A DNA stretch of 64,000 nucleotides from Acidobacteriota bacterium. Lineage in GTDB: Bacteria; Acidobacteriota; Blastocatellia; Pyrinomonadales; Pyrinomonadaceae. Below the pieces are notes generated by a model. That model saw nothing but the letters and a program-made list of their open reading frames with translations. It was not told the DNA's origin and did no database searches. The stretch's first letter is position 1. Each line of letters opens with the position of its first letter. A program made the translations under genes and the position numbers. The stretch spans positions 382,001-446,000 of the forward strand of contig CP065003.1 of NCBI GenBank assembly GCA_016700175.1. The letters run 5' to 3'. This document shows, one piece after another, positions 8,285-15,316 of the stretch.

Positions 8285-9463
8285 TCAGCCTTTCACGCAG
8301 ACCACCTGCTTGAGCTCTGCAACGACCTCGACAAGGTCTTCCTGATTTCTCATAACCTCATCGATGTCCTTGTAGGCTCCGGGGATCTCGTCAATGACTC
8401 CCTTGTCCTTTCGGCATTCCACGCCCTCGGTCTGCCGCTCAAGGTCCTGTCTTGTGAACCTCTTCTTCGCGGCGGTCCGGGACATCTTCCTTCCCGCTCC
8501 GTGCGAGCAGGAGTGGAAGCTTTCGGGATTGCCGAGCCCTTTGATGATGTACGACTTCGCCCCCATCGATCCTGGAATGATCCCGTACAGTCCTTCGGCG
8601 GCGTTGATCGCGCCCTTTCGGGTCACGTAAACCTCCTCGCCGAAGTGCTGTTCGTGGGCAACGTAGTTGTGATGGCAGTTCACCGTGACCTCGGCCTCGA
8701 ACGGTTCCCCGTCGTTGACCATCCGGCTGAACTGGTAAACGAGCCGCTTCATCATCACCTCGCGGTTCTTCAGGGCGTACCGCTGGGCCCAATCGACGTC
8801 GTGCCAGTAGTTCCGGAACTCGTCCGTTCCCTGCACGAAATATGCGAGGTTCGGGTCCGGAAGCTCCGACAGGCGATGCAGATGCTTCGCCGTGTCGATG
8901 TGGCGCCTTGCCACCTCGTTTCCTATGTTTCGGGAGCCGGAGTGGAGCATGAGCCACACGCGGTCCTCGGTGTCGATACACACTTCGACGAAGTGGTTAC
9001 CGCCCCCGAGCGTCCCGAGCTGCTTCATCGCCTTCTGGCGGCGGTCCTGGACGCCTTCGTGAAGTCGGTCGAATTCCGACCAGCCTTCCCATTCGTACGA
9101 CTCGTCGACCGGGTTCTTGTGGTCGTTGAAGCCGACAGGGATCGTGCGCTCGATCTGGTGCCTTAGCTCGGGCAGCCTCCGATCGAGAACTCCGCTCCTG
9201 AACGGGGTCTTGACCGCCATCATCCCGCAGCCGATATCGACCCCGACCGTGGCGGGGATCACGGCTTCTTTCGTCGCGATGACCGATCCGACCATCGATC
9301 CGATGCCGAGATGTGCGTCGGGCATAAGCGCGACGTGTTTGTACAGGCACGGCAGCCTGGATACGTTGCGCAGCATCGCCTGTTCTTCCGGGGAAAGCCC
9401 GTGGCTGACCCAGGAAAGAACCTCCGCTTCTGCGCCGGAAATATTCAGTTTCTGGTAGGGCAT
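8285..9463 (-). CDS. rtcB: RNA-splicing ligase RtcB
   Basis: A GTP- and Mn-dependent RNA ligase that joins 2',3'-cyclic-phosphate or 3'-phosphate ends to 5'-hydroxyl ends during RNA repair. The 392-residue length matches the short bacterial form. Metal and active-site features visible are D75 and C79 in GVDIGCGM, the GGGNHFVEV histidine, HSGSRNIG, the guanylate pocket GSMGAKSYI and H321 in CSHGAGR, the residue expected to carry GMP. The opening includes PDAHLGIGSMVGS, also typical. The ATG at 9463 follows GGGAGGTGG, a strong ribosome site. No rtcA, rtcR or archease gene is adjacent, so it appears free-standing. Confidence 0.95.
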   Translation of the reverse strand: MPYQKLNISGAEAEVLSWVSHGLSPEEQAMLRNVSRLPCLYKHVALMPDAHLGIGSMVGSVIATKEAVIPATVGVDIGCGMMAVKTPFRSGVLDRRLPELRHQIERTIPVGFNDHKNPVDESYEWEGWSEFDRLHEGVQDRRQKAMKQLGTLGGGNHFVEVCIDTEDRVWLMLHSGSRNIGNEVARRHIDTAKHLHRLSELPDPNLAYFVQGTDEFRNYWHDVDWAQRYALKNREVMMKRLVYQFSRMVNDGEPFEAEVTVNCHHNYVAHEQHFGEEVYVTRKGAINAAEGLYGIIPGSMGAKSYIIKGLGNPESFHSCSHGAGRKMSRTAAKKRFTRQDLERQTEGVECRKDKGVIDEIPGAYKDIDEVMRNQEDLVEVVAELKQVVCVKG

Positions 9464-9469
9464 GATGCC

Positions 9470-9511
9470 ACCTCCCGGTTGTTATACCTTCCCCGACGTT
9501 ATCTGTCGGGG
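9470..9511 (-). promoter_or_regulatory. rtcB leader: ribosome site, -10-like box and 7-bp hairpin
   Basis: Reading the minus strand toward the rtcB ATG there is a palindrome, CCCCGAC then seven bases then GTCGGGG (9491-9511), then TATAAC (9482-9487) as a possible -10 box, then GGGAGGTGG (about 9470-9477) as ribosome site. The palindrome sits where a regulator or spacer region would be. I see no convincing -35 box, so the promoter call is tentative. Confidence 0.35.
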
Positions 9512-9522
9512 GTCCAAAAAGA

Positions 9523-9568
9523 AAGCGGCGGCCTTTGTTATCCCGTCAGGGAACAAAAGCCGCCGCTT
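9523..9568. repeat. 17-bp near-perfect hairpin in the gap upstream of rtcB
   Basis: The arms 9523-9539 (AAGCGGCGGCCTTTGTT) and 9552-9568 (AACAAAAGCCGCCGCTT) pair at 16 of 17 positions around a 12-base loop. The surrounding gap 9464-10190 (727 bases) contains no reading frame with protein-like composition. Besides this hairpin it contains palindromic words (GCCCTCTGGGC, AGCGCGAAGCGCG) and copy 2 of the 111-bp element. Confidence 0.6.
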
Positions 9569-9958
9569 GGTGCGATCCTGTTCTGTTACGGGAGCGGGAA
9601 CGTCCGCTCCCGCTTCATCAAATCTTCAATTCGTCGTTTCTCAATTCGCTATTCCTTTGGTCTGCGAATGGCAGGCTGTCACGTCCCTCATCGGACACGA
9701 ACACACGCCTGCCCGAGCCGCACGTCGCGGCGCACTGAGGTCGTGATATCTGTTCGTGTTTGAGTCGAAGCATCGTTGTTCTTCTCCAAAATCCTCGTCT
9801 TTTCCAAAAGACGAAGTTGCGTTTTTAGCACGGGGGAATTCTCATGTCAAGAAAATGTTAGAAAAAATTAAGGATGGGGAATTGATAATTGGAAATTGCG
9901 GGTCTCGCGTTGCCGTTGCCCTTCCGCTCCGTTTAGAGCAGCCCTCTGGGCTGCCAAT

Positions 9959-10155
9959 GCAGCGCGAAGCGCGGCTCTAAACGGGCCACCACGGGCACGC
10001 GGACGCGGTTGCCCCGGAGGGGCTACGGATGGTAGCCCGGGGCAAGCCGAAGGCGCAACCCCGGGTGATGGATCGCCGATGTAACGCACGCCGGAGGCGT
10101 GCCGCCCTGTTTCGACAAGATGCGAGCGAGGACGCCCGCGGTCCGACTGCCCCGG
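9959..10155. repeat. ~195-bp direct repeat, left copy (111-bp element copy 2 inside)
   Basis: The core 9997-10107 is a copy of the element at 6579-6689. Here the similarity to the copy at 10531-10727 continues on both sides: on the left GCAGCGCGAAGCGCGGCTCT and AAACGG.CCACCACGGGC, on the right AAGATGCGAGCGAGGACGCC then CGCGGTCC. The two long copies flank the small membrane protein gene at 10191-10505 in direct orientation. Confidence 0.8.
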
Positions 10156-10190
10156 AGGGGTTTCGGAAATCAAGTACCAGGAATCGATCT

Positions 10191-10505
10191 TCAACGATCA
10201 ATCGCGGCCCTCTCTTTCTTGGAGATCACGATCTCCGCGGCGCCGCAAATGAAAAGAGCGATGACAAGAATAGCGATGGAAAACAAGATTATAGTCAGAC
10301 CAATTTCTGAGCACTCAGGGCATGCTACTCCCCCATTTTCGGATATGACAACTGCCAGTTCTTGTTCCGAAAACGCCTGTGCCAACCGTTCTTGCTCGAG
10401 ATGTTCTCCTAATCTCCAGTAAGCCAGCCCAAAGACTGCGAGCAGGGCACAGAAAATCGCAGCGCCTCCGTAGGCCAGCATTCTTTTTCTCCGTGCCCTG
10501 TTCAT
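10191..10505 (-). CDS. Small two-helix membrane protein
   Basis: The frame extends upstream to 10718, but that part is translated repeat DNA. The protein-like part starts at the ATG at 10505 and gives 104 residues. It opens with a basic run (MNRARRKRM), then helix one (LAYGGAAIFCALLAVFGLAY). A charged loop follows with GGVACPECSEIG, a CxxC pair, then helix two (LTIILFSIAILVIALFICGA) and a short basic tail. The loop between the helices (EHLEQERLAQAFSEQELAVV) looks helical. The family is unknown. No clear ribosome site is present. The gene is bracketed by ~195-bp direct repeats, which could reflect duplication or movement of the intervening DNA. Confidence 0.6.
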   Translation of the reverse strand: MNRARRKRMLAYGGAAIFCALLAVFGLAYWRLGEHLEQERLAQAFSEQELAVVISENGGVACPECSEIGLTIILFSIAILVIALFICGAAEIVISKKERAAIDR

Positions 10506-10530
10506 TTCGGAATCATAATAACCTATCACC

Positions 10531-10727
10531 GCAGCGCGAAGCGCGGCTCTAAACGGACCACCACGGGCACGCGGATGCGGTTGCCCCGGAGGGGCTACGG
10601 ATGGTAGCCCGGGGCAAGCCGAAGGCGCAGCCCCGGGTAAGGGTTCGTCGAATAAACGCACGCCGGAGGCGTGCCGCCCCGTTTCTACAAGATGCGGGCG
10701 GGAACGCCCGCGGTCCAATGCCCCGGG
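10531..10727. repeat. ~195-bp direct repeat, right copy (111-bp element copy 3 inside)
   Basis: The core is 10569-10679. It starts 25 bases upstream of the start codon of the small membrane protein, so the 5' leader of that gene is repeat DNA. After the repeat, 10728-10791 carries one more palindromic word (GCCGCTTCAGCGGC) and the DUF2200 promoter. Confidence 0.8.
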
Positions 10728-10756
10728 TGAACGAGCCCAGAACCCACCTACGCCGC

Positions 10757-10785
10757 TTCAGCGGCGCGTATTCCTGCAATATACT
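10757..10785 (+). promoter_or_regulatory. Candidate leaderless promoter of the DUF2200 gene
   Basis: TATACT at 10780-10785 is a good -10 box, and TTCAGC lies 17 bases upstream at 10757-10762 as a weak -35 box. The ATG is only six bases beyond the -10 box and no ribosome site can fit, so the transcript would be leaderless or nearly so. The -35 hexamer overlaps the palindrome GCCGCTTCAGCGGC. Confidence 0.4.
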
Positions 10786-10791
10786 CGGACC

Positions 10792-11163
10792 ATGACCAGC
10801 ACAGCCCACCACGACGAGCGTATCGCGAAGATGACCTTCGCCTCGGTCTATCCGCATTACGTCGCAAAGGTCGAGAAGAAGGGAAGATCGAAAGAAGATC
10901 TCACGACCGTGATCGAATGGCTCACGGGTTTCAGCGCGAGAGAGATCGAGAAACGGATCGAGGAGAAAGCGACGTTTGAGGAGTTCTTCGAGAAAGCCAC
11001 TCTGAACCCCAACGCTGGCCTGATCAAAGGCGTGATTTGCGGCTACCGCGTCGAGGAGATCGAGAACCCTTTGACGCAGAAGGTCCGCTACCTGGACAAG
11101 CTAGTTGACGAACTCGCGAAAGGGAAGAAGATGGAAAGTATTCTGCGCGAGCCGAACAAATAG
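10792..11163 (+). CDS. DUF2200 family protein
   Basis: A 123-residue soluble protein that matches the DUF2200 family from end to end as I know it. It has the opening HDERIAKMTFASVYPHYVAK, then GRSKEDLTTVIEWLTGF, the helical middle, LIKGVICGYRVEEIENPL, VRYLDKLVDELAKGKKM and the closing SILR. The family is widespread in bacteria with no established function. The gene is free-standing. It appears to start without a leader (see the promoter just upstream). The region after it, 11164-11413, holds no gene; it has AACTGGACACAGATGAACAC, reminiscent of the element at 49591-49912. Confidence 0.85.
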   Translation: MTSTAHHDERIAKMTFASVYPHYVAKVEKKGRSKEDLTTVIEWLTGFSAREIEKRIEEKATFEEFFEKATLNPNAGLIKGVICGYRVEEIENPLTQKVRYLDKLVDELAKGKKMESILREPNK

Positions 11164-11413
11164 TAAGAGAGAAACTGGACACAGATGAACACCAATGAAG
11201 GGAAATAGAAAAAAGGGAAGAAATGAGATTTGAACGGAAGATTCAGATGTCCAGCGACCGCGTTCCATCCGATCCATTTATGTCAAGCCGAGTCCTGCTT
11301 CTTTCGATATTCTCTCTGTGACTCGGTCGAGTCGGCTGCAGACTGGGCTTAACCCGGCACTTGGTCCGAGGAAGGAAATGTGACGATCCGATGCCGCCGC
11401 TATCTTTCGTAAG

Positions 11414-12367
11414 TCAAGAGATGAAGGCGAAGAGTGATCGCCATAAAGCCCCAAGCTGAGCCCGGTAGACGATTACCACATTGTAAATTACCCAGCCGGC
11501 GACCGTGATCTGAAGCGGAGTATCTTTGAGGAGCATCTTGCTTGGGTTTCCGCCGTTTTCGGGATTCTCGATCAGGATCATGTACCGAAACATTCCATAA
11601 ATCACAAAGACGGTGCCGTAGATCAAGGCGTCTGTGCCGAACCGGTCAATGGTTTCCGGTGCCACTGTATAAAGGGCATAGCACACAATTGAGGCGCCGG
11701 TGATGATGGTGTTGATCCTTCCAAGGTACTGTATCGAGTAGTCGCGAAGCACACTTCGATGGCTTTCAGCACTCTTGTCCAGCAGCAGTAGTTCTTGCCG
11801 CCTCTTTGAAAAGGTGAGGAACATAGCCAGCAGGAACGTGCAGGCGATGAGCCAATGCGAGGCAAAAACGCCGATCGCCGCCGCTCCTCCAACTACCCGG
11901 ATGACGAACCCTGCTGAGATCGTCATTGAATCGAGAATGATTACTCGCTTCAACAGCAGGCAGTAGCTCAGAGTGAGGACCCCATACAAGAGGGCAATGG
12001 ACAAGAAGACATATCCTAGTCTGACCGAAACAACCACGGCCGTGATCGCAAGCAGTGCCGATGCCGAAACCGCGACAGGTACAGAAAGCGATCCCGAGGC
12101 GAGAGGCCTGTTCTTCTTCTCCGGATGTGAGCGATCTTCTTCAATGTCTATCCAGTCGTTGAAAATGTAAAGTGCGCTCGCAAGGAGGCAGAAGACCACG
12201 AACGCTCCCGAAGCGTTAAGAACTGCCGACGGGTCAGTCAGTTTCTGGCCAAAAAGGAGCGGTGCGAAAACAAATAGGTTCTTCGTCCACTGATACGGCC
12301 GTATAGCCTTGATCAGGGAGCCCGGAAGTCTCCCGTTCGCGTTGCGTTCATTGACCGTCTTTTCCAT
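11414..12367 (-). CDS. UbiA-family prenyltransferase, decaprenyl-phosphate phosphoribosyltransferase-like
   Basis: A 317-residue integral membrane protein with about nine helices. It opens with RPYQWTKNLFVFAPLLFGQK, strongly reminiscent of the DPPR synthases that move phosphoribose from PRPP onto polyprenyl phosphate. The first aspartate motif is NDWIDIEED (N70, D71, D74, D78), followed by HPEKKNRPLASG, and a second acidic loop is less clear. In actinobacteria the product leads to decaprenyl-phospho-arabinose, a donor for GT-C arabinosyltransferases. Here it lies at the end of a glycan locus rich in GT-C enzymes, so it may supply a lipid-linked pentose. No DprE1/DprE2-like pair is seen in the window. 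Confidence 0.8.
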   Translation of the reverse strand: MEKTVNERNANGRLPGSLIKAIRPYQWTKNLFVFAPLLFGQKLTDPSAVLNASGAFVVFCLLASALYIFNDWIDIEEDRSHPEKKNRPLASGSLSVPVAVSASALLAITAVVVSVRLGYVFLSIALLYGVLTLSYCLLLKRVIILDSMTISAGFVIRVVGGAAAIGVFASHWLIACTFLLAMFLTFSKRRQELLLLDKSAESHRSVLRDYSIQYLGRINTIITGASIVCYALYTVAPETIDRFGTDALIYGTVFVIYGMFRYMILIENPENGGNPSKMLLKDTPLQITVAGWVIYNVVIVYRAQLGALWRSLFAFIS

Positions 12368-12784
12368 CTTCAGGACTCCTACCTTGCAAAGTTTTGAGGT
12401 GTTGTTCTTCTTAGCTCACCGGAAAGTTCAATTCCTTGAGCTCTATGCAGATCGTTCTCAACTTCAACAGTAGGGCTAGGATGCAAGGGCATCTCGTCTT
12501 CTTGATCACTTGCGTGCCGTTCTTCGGATCCTCTATCAGGATGTTCGTGTCAATATCCGCTCCCTGTAGAGATCAGCGCCCCTCCAACTATCTTTGCCTC
12601 GAAGATCAGAACCTGATTGAGATACGTATTCACCAGAAAACTGAGAATGCGCAAATTATTCCTTTCATCGAATGACCGAAACTGGCCCGTTGTTCGGGCG
12701 CCAAGTCGCAATCGGAGAATCGGTGCGCGGGTCGAGTGCACCTCACCTACGATTTGTCAGGAGTAGTTCTATCTAGCAAAGAAC
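12368..12784 (-). other. Gene-free gap with a possible decayed coding remnant
   Basis: This 417-base gap separates the UbiA gene from the SDR gene. On the minus strand, 12550-12741 reads through FDERNNLRILSFLVNTYL and then AKIVGGALISTGSG. A second frame, 12411-12572, continues with DIDTNILIEDPKNGTQVIK to a stop at 12411. Together they could be one frameshifted and decayed gene of about 110 codons whose ends are lost. The match of NILIEDPKNG to a stretch inside the neighbouring UbiA protein (MILIENPENG) may be a trace of local duplication or chance. No intact gene is supportable here. Confidence 0.3.
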
Positions 12785-13501
12785 CTAAACCCTATGATCT
12801 TCTCCCTTGAGGCCCGCGTCAGGATCGTTTACGAGTTCGCAAATACGCCTCGCCACTTCCGACGGTTCCCGCGACTCTTTTCGATCCAGCGATGCCCGTA
12901 AGTGATCGCTCCAGCGATCCGTAAGTGGCGTCTCCATAAACCCGGGAGAAACCGAAAACGAGCGGATCCCTCTTTCACCGTATTCCAGAGATATCGATCT
13001 CGTCAGGGACCGCAGCGCGGACTTTGCAGCCGCATAAGCAGCGAAGCCTTTCGAAGGGGGCTCCATCGCCGACGAAAGCACGCCGACAAACCGTCCCCTT
13101 TTGCCTCGAATCATCCTTGGAAGCACTTTCCCGAGAAGGCGAACCGCACCGACGACGTTTACCCTGTACAATTCTTCAAAGTCTGCCGGGTCAAGCAGAT
13201 GGAAGGGTTTGGGAATAAACTGCGCGCTCGCGTTGGCGATGACAGTGAATTCCGATCCGGACCTCTCTTTGAGCAATACCTCAAGACCCCTCCAGTCGTC
13301 CTCGACAGTGATGTCCTGCCTAAGCAGTACCGCACCGGCCCCGAGATCACGCTGAAGTTCCGCCGCTGCGGCGTCATTTCGAAGATAAAGACCGACGACT
13401 TCGAAACCTCCTCTGACGAATTCACGGCAGAGCTCACTTCCGAGGCCTCCGGTTGCCCCCGAAATGACCGCCACTTTCTTGTCTCGAATCCGGTCAGACA
13501 T
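12785..13501 (-). CDS. Short-chain dehydrogenase/reductase (FabG-like)
   Basis: A 238-residue classical SDR. The cofactor loop SGATGGLG lies at residues 14-21, NAS near 90-92, the catalytic serine at 143-144 (VLSSAME), and Y156-x3-K160 in AAYAAAKSALRSL. SVSPGFMETPLT is the usual substrate-lid segment. Length and motif order fit ketoacyl-ACP or polyketide-type reductases, though SDR specificity cannot be read from motifs. Its ATG overlaps the stop of the MaoC-like gene as ATGTCTGA, so the two are translationally coupled. It is the last gene of the acyl-carrier operon, where it could reduce a carrier-bound keto group before transfer. Confidence 0.88.
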   Translation of the reverse strand: MSDRIRDKKVAVISGATGGLGSELCREFVRGGFEVVGLYLRNDAAAAELQRDLGAGAVLLRQDITVEDDWRGLEVLLKERSGSEFTVIANASAQFIPKPFHLLDPADFEELYRVNVVGAVRLLGKVLPRMIRGKRGRFVGVLSSAMEPPSKGFAAYAAAKSALRSLTRSISLEYGERGIRSFSVSPGFMETPLTDRWSDHLRASLDRKESREPSEVARRICELVNDPDAGLKGEDHRV

Positions 13502-13925
13502 CCCTTAGCTTCACCTGTACACGTCCCGACGCGGCCAGTTCTTCCCTGTCCCCTTTTAAAAACCTCACGTCCAGGACGACCACCCCCGCGCTTTCGACCT
13601 TTTGTTTCACCACGGCTTTCAGCACCAATTCGTCTCCCGCGTAACAGGGAAGCCGGTAGCTCATATTCGCGCTCAGCAGCATCGACCTGCGGCCCGGAAA
13701 CCTCATTCCGATGAAATGGGAAAGGAAGCAGTTGAGAATGGCTCCGTGCGAAACCCGGCCTTCGAATCCGGCTTCCCGTGCGTAAACTTCGTCGACGTGC
13801 ACTGGGCTCCTGTCTTCGAAGACATCGGTAAGCGAGCTGATGGCCTCGTCCCCGATCCTGTACGTCTCGGAGTATTCGGAACCTTCCTCAATTTCCTGAA
13901 ATGAAAAATCCCTCGGTGATCGCAT
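13494..13925 (-). CDS. MaoC-like hotdog-fold dehydratase
   Basis: I choose the ATG at 13925 (MRSPRDFSFQEIEEG), the usual beginning of a MaoC-like protein; the frame is open up to 13991. The product is 143 residues. The hydratase signature is present in relaxed form, DRSPVHVDEVYA, followed by GFEGRVSHGAILNCFLSHFI. The family adds or removes water from enoyl or hydroxyacyl thioesters, and related hotdog proteins act as thioesterases. The canonical Asn-Pro of the motif is replaced by Ser-Pro. The start lies 38 bases inside the MBOAT gene and the end overlaps the SDR start, so it sits within a tightly coupled operon with an acyl carrier protein. Confidence 0.8.
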   Translation of the reverse strand: MRSPRDFSFQEIEEGSEYSETYRIGDEAISSLTDVFEDRSPVHVDEVYAREAGFEGRVSHGAILNCFLSHFIGMRFPGRRSMLLSANMSYRLPCYAGDELVLKAVVKQKVESAGVVVLDVRFLKGDREELAASGRVQVKLRDV

Positions 13926-15186
13926 TCTTGATAATTCCAAGCTGATTGTAGCTGTTCGCGAAAACCGAGAAACTCGCAGTGACGTAGGCAAATGTAGTAA
14001 CTACGGCGATCGCGTGAATCAGCTTGCTCTTGTTGTATTTCCGGAATCCTTCCTTGCCCAATCTCTTCTTAAGAAAGATCGTGTAGTAATAGTTCCCAAT
14101 AACCCCTGCGGCGTGAATGACTCCGAACAGCGCGAATCTCCATCCCACGCCGTGCCATACTCCGATCACAAGGAATACAACGAACGTAGTGACGGTGAGT
14201 GCGGCATTCGTGTATCCGATCCCGAATCTGCGGATAAGATATTTCGACAGCGGGGAGAAGATGATGTCCCTGGCCCACACGGATAGCGAGATGTGCCAGC
14301 GGTTCCAGAAGTCCTTAATATTCCGCGCAAGAAAGGGATTGTCAAAGTTTTCGATCACCCTGATCCCGAGAAGACCGGCGATCCCGATCGCGATGTCGCA
14401 GATTCCCGAGAAGTTCAGATACAGGAAGATGTAGTAGAAAACGGCGGCGACGACCAGGTCGATGGGACCGTGCGGCTTCTGGTCGAGAAAAATGCCCGCA
14501 TACGAAAGCTGATTCGCGAGATTCGCAAGGAACAGGAATTTTACGCTTCCTACTGCCACCCTTAGAAAAGACCGTGCAATGTACCCTGAATCGAAACTGC
14601 CCGAATCCAGTGATCGCTTATGGACGCTGAAAGGATTGATCGGGCCAACGATCATCGTTGGAAGGAAGAACGCAAAACCCAGATATCCGCTGAGAGAAGG
14701 CATCTCAACGATCTCGTTCCTGACCTCAAGTACCAGGAAGCTCAGCCTGAAGGCCATATACGACAGCCCGATAATGGTCGCGGCAAGAACCCAGTCATCC
14801 CATCCCAGCCTTTCCACAAACGGCTCCCAGGCAAAGTAGAAATATTTGAACAGAATGAGGACGAGAATTGGGTAAGAAAACGCGATCCACGGGAGCATAC
14901 CGGCCTTGTTCGCAAGCGCCCGCATCAGAAAGTAACCTGCGGCCACGATCAGCACGTAAAACCCGATGAGAGCGAGGTGACGAACGACAGCTCCTTGCCC
15001 CAGGCTCAGGATCGGTTCGGGTTCCCAGTCGTGGTAACGCGTCTGCAAGCTCAGCAAGGCCACAAACGCGATGTTGAAGATGGCAAAGAGCGGGAGCCGC
15101 ACCTTGTCTGATCTGATCCTTAACGCGATTCTGGTCAGAATCACATATCCGGCCAGCAACAATATGAACAGTGGGAGGTTTGACAT
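13888..15186 (-). CDS. MBOAT-family membrane O-acyltransferase (DltB/AlgI-like)
   Basis: A 432-residue protein with about eleven membrane segments. DltB/AlgI enzymes take an acyl group at the inner face of the membrane and pass it through the membrane for glycan O-acylation. The two family histidines are present: H298 in FWNRWHISLS and H345 in IGVWHGVGWR. Their 47-residue spacing equals that of DltB H289/H336 as I remember it. Other MBOAT landmarks are LSYMAFRLSF, ARNIKDFWNR and VGPINPF. The start codon lies one base after the stop of the 42-residue microprotein, and the end overlaps the MaoC-like gene. The context (carrier protein, SGNH partner, microprotein) points to a dlt-type mechanism. 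Confidence 0.93.
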   Translation of the reverse strand: MSNLPLFILLLAGYVILTRIALRIRSDKVRLPLFAIFNIAFVALLSLQTRYHDWEPEPILSLGQGAVVRHLALIGFYVLIVAAGYFLMRALANKAGMLPWIAFSYPILVLILFKYFYFAWEPFVERLGWDDWVLAATIIGLSYMAFRLSFLVLEVRNEIVEMPSLSGYLGFAFFLPTMIVGPINPFSVHKRSLDSGSFDSGYIARSFLRVAVGSVKFLFLANLANQLSYAGIFLDQKPHGPIDLVVAAVFYYIFLYLNFSGICDIAIGIAGLLGIRVIENFDNPFLARNIKDFWNRWHISLSVWARDIIFSPLSKYLIRRFGIGYTNAALTVTTFVVFLVIGVWHGVGWRFALFGVIHAAGVIGNYYYTIFLKKRLGKEGFRKYNKSKLIHAIAVVTTFAYVTASFSVFANSYNQLGIIKNAITEGFFISGN

Positions 15187-15187
15187 C

Positions 15188-15316
15188 TCAGAATCCGCCG
15201 TAGACGATGCCGGTGTCCAAAGCCTTGAACGGCAGATACGTGAAGAGCAGCGAGGCGCCGATAGACACCAGAACGATCATTCCGTAAAGAATGTAGTCGA
15301 GGATTCTTCTATTCAT
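15188..15316 (-). CDS. 42-residue single-pass microprotein, DltX-like
   Basis: A tiny gene between the SGNH and MBOAT genes. It begins MNRRILDYILYGMIVLVSIG, continues as one transmembrane helix (to LLFTYLPF) and ends ALDTGIVYGGF. The ATG overlaps the preceding stop as ATGAATAG, with GGAGG 12 bases upstream, and the stop lies one base before the MBOAT ATG, so it is fully embedded in the operon. The short basic N terminus, single helix and extracytoplasmic tail ending Y-x-x-F match DltX, the small partner of DltB whose C-terminal tyrosine motif relays the acyl group to DltD. The DltX identity is my inference from size, topology, position and C terminus; overall similarity cannot be judged at this length. 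Confidence 0.75.
   Translation of the reverse strand: MNRRILDYILYGMIVLVSIGASLLFTYLPFKALDTGIVYGGF

Noticed and set aside
9311..9763. Plus-strand open frames over the rtcB start and the gap upstream
   Set aside because: They are antisense to rtcB or translate repeat DNA, lack ribosome sites and have no protein-like motifs.
10506..10718. N-terminal 71-codon extension of the small membrane protein
   Set aside because: It is translated direct-repeat DNA; the same residues appear from the other repeat copy, so I start the gene at 10505.
12785..13501. SDR gene as DprE2 partner of the DPPR-synthase-like enzyme
   Set aside because: The sequence is closer in style to ketoacyl reductases, it is translationally coupled to the MaoC-like gene, and no DprE1-like flavoenzyme is adjacent.
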